A program made the position numbers and the translations under genes. From positions 533,667 to 597,666 of the forward strand of contig JAEXIT010000004.1 of assembly GCA_023446155.1 (NCBI GenBank): DNA of 64,000 nt, read 5' to 3'. The DNA is from Bacteroidota bacterium (GTDB lineage: Bacteria > Bacteroidota > Bacteroidia > Flavobacteriales > Flavobacteriaceae). This document shows positions 61,452 to 64,000 of the stretch, in pieces; position 1 is the first letter of the stretch; every line of letters begins with the position of its first letter. The notes below the pieces were generated by a model. It had not been told where the DNA came from and did not search any database. It was given only the letters and a program-made list of their open reading frames with translations.

Positions 61452-62363
61452 TTAGAAGAAACGAGGCGTTAACACCCGGTTATAGTTATTGAAAAACTCG
61501 AAGCGGAGGAAGATTTCATGGGACCCCGAATTGTAATTCGCCAATCGGGTAGTTTCGGCATCGTAAGCATAACCGATAAACCAGGAATCGGATATCTGAA
61601 ATCCAGCCAGGGCACTTACAGCGGCATCCCAACGATAGGCCACACCAAGGGTAAGTTTGTCACTGATCAGGAAATTTCCGGATACGTCAACCTGTAACGG
61701 TGCACCTTCTACCGCTTTTACCAACAAAGCCGGTTTAAATTTTAATTCACTGCTCAAATCAAACACATGACCTGCGATAAAATAATAGTGTAGGCGTTCT
61801 TTGGTTACCGAAACGGAATTATCTTTATAATGTTTGGTTTCCAGGAAATTGGGAACCGACAGACCAAAATAGGTATTATCGGAATGAACATAAATCCCGG
61901 CGCCGACATTAGGACTAAAATCCATATCAAGGTTTTGAAACTGCGGATCGCCCTGATGCTGAATATTCAGTTTGTTGATATCCAGACTAAACAGATTGGC
62001 CGTAGCTTTTAATCCAAAGGAAACCGTATAATCATCTGAGGCTTGTATGCTATAGGAAACGTCCACCGAGATATTGTTCTCGGTAGCCGGACCTATTTGA
62101 TCATTAATGAATGACAAGCCTAAACCTACATTCGATTCATTTATGGGGGTATTGATCGACGCGGTAGCCGTAGTTGGTGCTCCGTCTAATCCGACCCATT
62201 GCCGTCTGTACATTCCAAAAATACTCATCGCGCCACGCGAACCCGCATAGGCCGGATTAATAGTAATGGTGTTGTACATATACTGAGTATATTGCGAGTC
62301 CTGTTGCGAATATCCGGTGGTACCCATCAATATCAGTGCGAATAATATAAGATATGTTTTCAT
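61452..62363 (-). CDS. PorP/SprF-family type IX secretion membrane protein
   Basis: An outer-membrane beta-barrel of 303 residues. The signal peptide ends TTGYSQ, then the family hallmark QYTQYMYNTITINPAYAGSRG (positions ~20-40). The remaining alternating strands end in FLRFEFFNNYNRVLTPRFF. Such proteins are needed for surface attachment of the adhesin encoded next to them (SprF/SprB model). It lies 42 bases after the adhesin gene on the same strand. Confidence 0.95.
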   Translation of the reverse strand: MKTYLILFALILMGTTGYSQQDSQYTQYMYNTITINPAYAGSRGAMSIFGMYRRQWVGLDGAPTTATASINTPINESNVGLGLSFINDQIGPATENNISVDVSYSIQASDDYTVSFGLKATANLFSLDINKLNIQHQGDPQFQNLDMDFSPNVGAGIYVHSDNTYFGLSVPNFLETKHYKDNSVSVTKERLHYYFIAGHVFDLSSELKFKPALLVKAVEGAPLQVDVSGNFLISDKLTLGVAYRWDAAVSALAGFQISDSWFIGYAYDAETTRLANYNSGSHEIFLRFEFFNNYNRVLTPRFF

Positions 62364-62405
62364 GTATCCTTACTTTAAATTGAACTAAGAATAAAGCTAT
62401 TACGA

Positions 62406-64000
62406 CTATCGGTTAAGATATAAATAGCCTGTTTTAGTATATTCGGTACCACTTTCGTTTTTATATTTCAAAATATAAAAATAAGTGCCATCAGGTAATT
62501 CGGCTCCTTTATTAAAGGTAGCACGGCCTTCCGATACGCCCCGGAATACCCGGGTTGTATTATCGTAACCATCTGTACTAAATACTAATATACCCCATCT
62601 GTTGTAAATTTCAACATTGTTTTGTGGATAACAGCTAATTCCGTCAATAAAAAAGACATCATTATAACCATCATCGTTTGGTGATACGGCATTATAGATA
62701 TTAATAGAACAGGCCGGTAGTACAATACATCTGTCGTGTACTTCGATATTGATCTCAAAAATACGCGGACAGTCTCCATTTGAAATGGTATAGCGGACAA
62801 TATAGTTGCCTAATGCGACTTGATTAGGACTAAATATACTGCCTTCTAAGGCTGCGCCGGCATTCGTACTGGACCAGGTGCCATCCTGTGGTGTTCCCTC
62901 CGGTAAGATACTAAAAAGATTGACAGGTTCATCTTTAATACAAATCGCTTTTGATACTACTGTAAGCGGATTATTGATCGTAACATTCACAGTTTGTGTG
63001 TAAGTTTGTGTATTAAAGCAGGCATCACTAACCGTCCAGGTACGAATAATGTTGTAGGCCTGAGCGGTCTGATTAGCTGTCGTTTCGCTATATTCAACCG
63101 TTACCGTACCACTACAATTATCGGTAAATGTAGGTTCCGGAACTGGTGGAATATTGGCACAATCGGCACTAACTTCTGCATCTAATGTTGATGTCAGCGA
63201 TGGAGCGATATCATCCGAAACGGTTATAATCTGAATACTATTGGATGTGTTACCACAAGCATCCGTAAACGTCCAGGTTCTTGTAATAACATACGAATTC
63301 GGACAGTTACCTTGTGTGGTTACATCCACACCTTGAACGGTGATTTCCCCAGAACAGTTATCGTTTGCTGTTAAACTGATCATCGCCGGAACATCACCAC
63401 CACATGAAAGTGTGATATCGGCCGGAGCAGCTGGTGCAACCGGAGCCACGGTATCATTCACGTTGATGTTTTGCGACACACTGGATGTGTTACCACAAGC
63501 GTCGGTAAAGGTCCAGGTTCTTACAATCGAATAGGAATTCGGACAATTACCTGGAGTCGTTACATCCACACCTTGAACGGTGATTTCCCCAGAACAGTTA
63601 TCGTTTGCTGTTAAGCTGATCATCGCTGGAACATCACTGCTACATGCTACGGTTATCGCAGCCGGAGCGGTTGGTGCTACCGGAGCAATGGTATCATTTA
63701 CGTTGATGTTTTGCGACACGCTGGATGTGTTACCACAAGCGTCGGTAAAGGTCCAGGTTCTTACAATCGAATAGGAATTCGGACAATTACCTGGAGTCGT
63801 TACATCCACACCTTGAACGGTGATTTCACCGGAACAATAATCATTGGCTGTTAAGCTGATCATTGCCGGTACGTCGCCACCACATGAAAGTGTGATATCC
63901 GCCGGAGCGGTTGGTGCAACCGGAGCCACGGTATCATTTACGTTGATGTTTTGTGACACGCTAGATGTGTTACCACAAGCGTCGGTAAAGGTCCAGGTTC
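62406..64000 (-). CDS. Repetitive surface adhesin with type B sorting domain (5' end beyond the window)
   Basis: A large repeat protein; only the last ~530 residues are visible and the frame is open to the window edge. It consists of HYR-like repeats of 80 residues (DTVAPVAPTAP, LSCGGDVPAMISLTAND, CSGEITVQGVDVTTPGNC, RTWTFTDACGNTSS), then two more diverged repeats. It ends in a gliding-motility-associated C-terminal domain (YNAVSPNDDGYNDVFFIDGI, VEIYNRWGILVF, GTYFYILKY, KTGYLYLNR). That tail is the type B sorting signal of type IX secretion. Followed by the PorP/SprF and OmpA partner genes. Confidence 0.93.
   Translation of the reverse strand, partial: TWTFTDACGNTSSVSQNINVNDTVAPVAPTAPADITLSCGGDVPAMISLTANDYCSGEITVQGVDVTTPGNCPNSYSIVRTWTFTDACGNTSSVSQNINVNDTIAPVAPTAPAAITVACSSDVPAMISLTANDNCSGEITVQGVDVTTPGNCPNSYSIVRTWTFTDACGNTSSVSQNINVNDTVAPVAPAAPADITLSCGGDVPAMISLTANDNCSGEITVQGVDVTTQGNCPNSYVITRTWTFTDACGNTSNSIQIITVSDDIAPSLTSTLDAEVSADCANIPPVPEPTFTDNCSGTVTVEYSETTANQTAQAYNIIRTWTVSDACFNTQTYTQTVNVTINNPLTVVSKAICIKDEPVNLFSILPEGTPQDGTWSSTNAGAALEGSIFSPNQVALGNYIVRYTISNGDCPRIFEINIEVHDRCIVLPACSINIYNAVSPNDDGYNDVFFIDGISCYPQNNVEIYNRWGILVFSTDGYDNTTRVFRGVSEGRATFNKGAELPDGTYFYILKYKNESGTEYTKTGYLYLNR
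63200..64000. repeat. 240-bp tandem coding repeats
   Basis: Units of 240 bases repeat in frame (80 residues each); compare CACAAGCGTCGGTAAAGG near 63496, 63736 and 63976. Neighbouring units have only scattered differences and share long identical stretches; the oldest, near 63256, is more diverged. The array continues past the window edge. Confidence 0.9.

Noticed and set aside
1..64000. tRNA or rRNA genes
   Set aside because: I saw no cloverleaf with a TTC arm or rRNA signature on either strand by eye. A covariance-model search would be needed to exclude all of them.

Overview
The window comes from a low-GC Bacteroidota chromosome, almost certainly a member of the Flavobacteriaceae close to Flavobacterium. 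The evidence is the gliding genes gldF and gldG upstream of dnaN, type IX secretion C-terminal sorting domains, PorP/SprF and OmpA partner genes, a Bacteroidota-type SRP RNA, and promoters of the form TTTG-N19-TAnnTTTG.

Layout. 0-3.6 kb (minus): an S9/DPP4-like peptidase and a Cys/Met-metabolism PLP enzyme, the latter divergent from an Lrp/AsnC regulator. 4.3-5.2 kb (plus): four tandem paralogous genes for about 66-residue peptides, each with a conserved leader and six cysteines. 5.3-10.3 kb: a LytTR response regulator and LytS-type kinase, divergent from two outer-membrane barrel genes. 10.5-11.9 kb: lpdA. 12.1-18.6 kb (minus): a likely RiPP operon, transcribed as outer-membrane receptor, double-glycine precursor, radical SAM/SPASM maturase, and C39-peptidase ABC exporter. 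18.8-25.6 kb: an MBL-fold hydrolase, dnaN, gldG, gldF, a small monooxygenase-like protein, a SAM-hydrolase family protein, then phoH on the other strand. 25.6-26.8 kb: a lipoprotein gene bracketed by phoH and a second, decayed copy of the phoH 3' end. 26.8-30 kb: purC, an XRE regulator and an exported protein, in long spacers rich in palindromes. 30-36.3 kb (minus): GbsR/MarR regulator, RND adaptor, pump and outer-membrane factor. 36.5-40 kb (minus): a run of hypothetical genes, one SUKH-like and one frameshifted. 40-46.2 kb: glutaminyl cyclase, SRP RNA, SDR, transaldolase-like aldolase, a thioredoxin-fold lipoprotein without active-site cysteines, and an ABC-F ATPase. 46.4-51 kb: a WG-repeat-like protein and a type IX-secreted metallophosphoesterase. 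51-54.3 kb (minus): GNAT, OsmC, two pirins and a Crp/Fnr regulator. 54.4-59.4 kb (plus): pyrR, pyrB, two small envelope proteins, a short STAS-like protein, rnz, pdxH and a CAP-domain lipoprotein. 59.5-64 kb (minus): an adhesin cut by the window edge, a PorP/SprF protein and an OmpA/PD40 protein.

The most interesting part is 4-18.6 kb. It holds two cysteine-rich peptide loci separated by lpdA, each with an outer-membrane barrel of the same general type. One has maturation and export genes; the other sits beside a LytTR two-component system of the kind that often responds to peptides. I recognise neither peptide family. Also notable are at least nine copies of a dispersed intergenic palindrome, an 11-bp tandem repeat phased at about one helical turn, and the phoH 3'-end duplication, which looks like a footprint of insertion or recombination.
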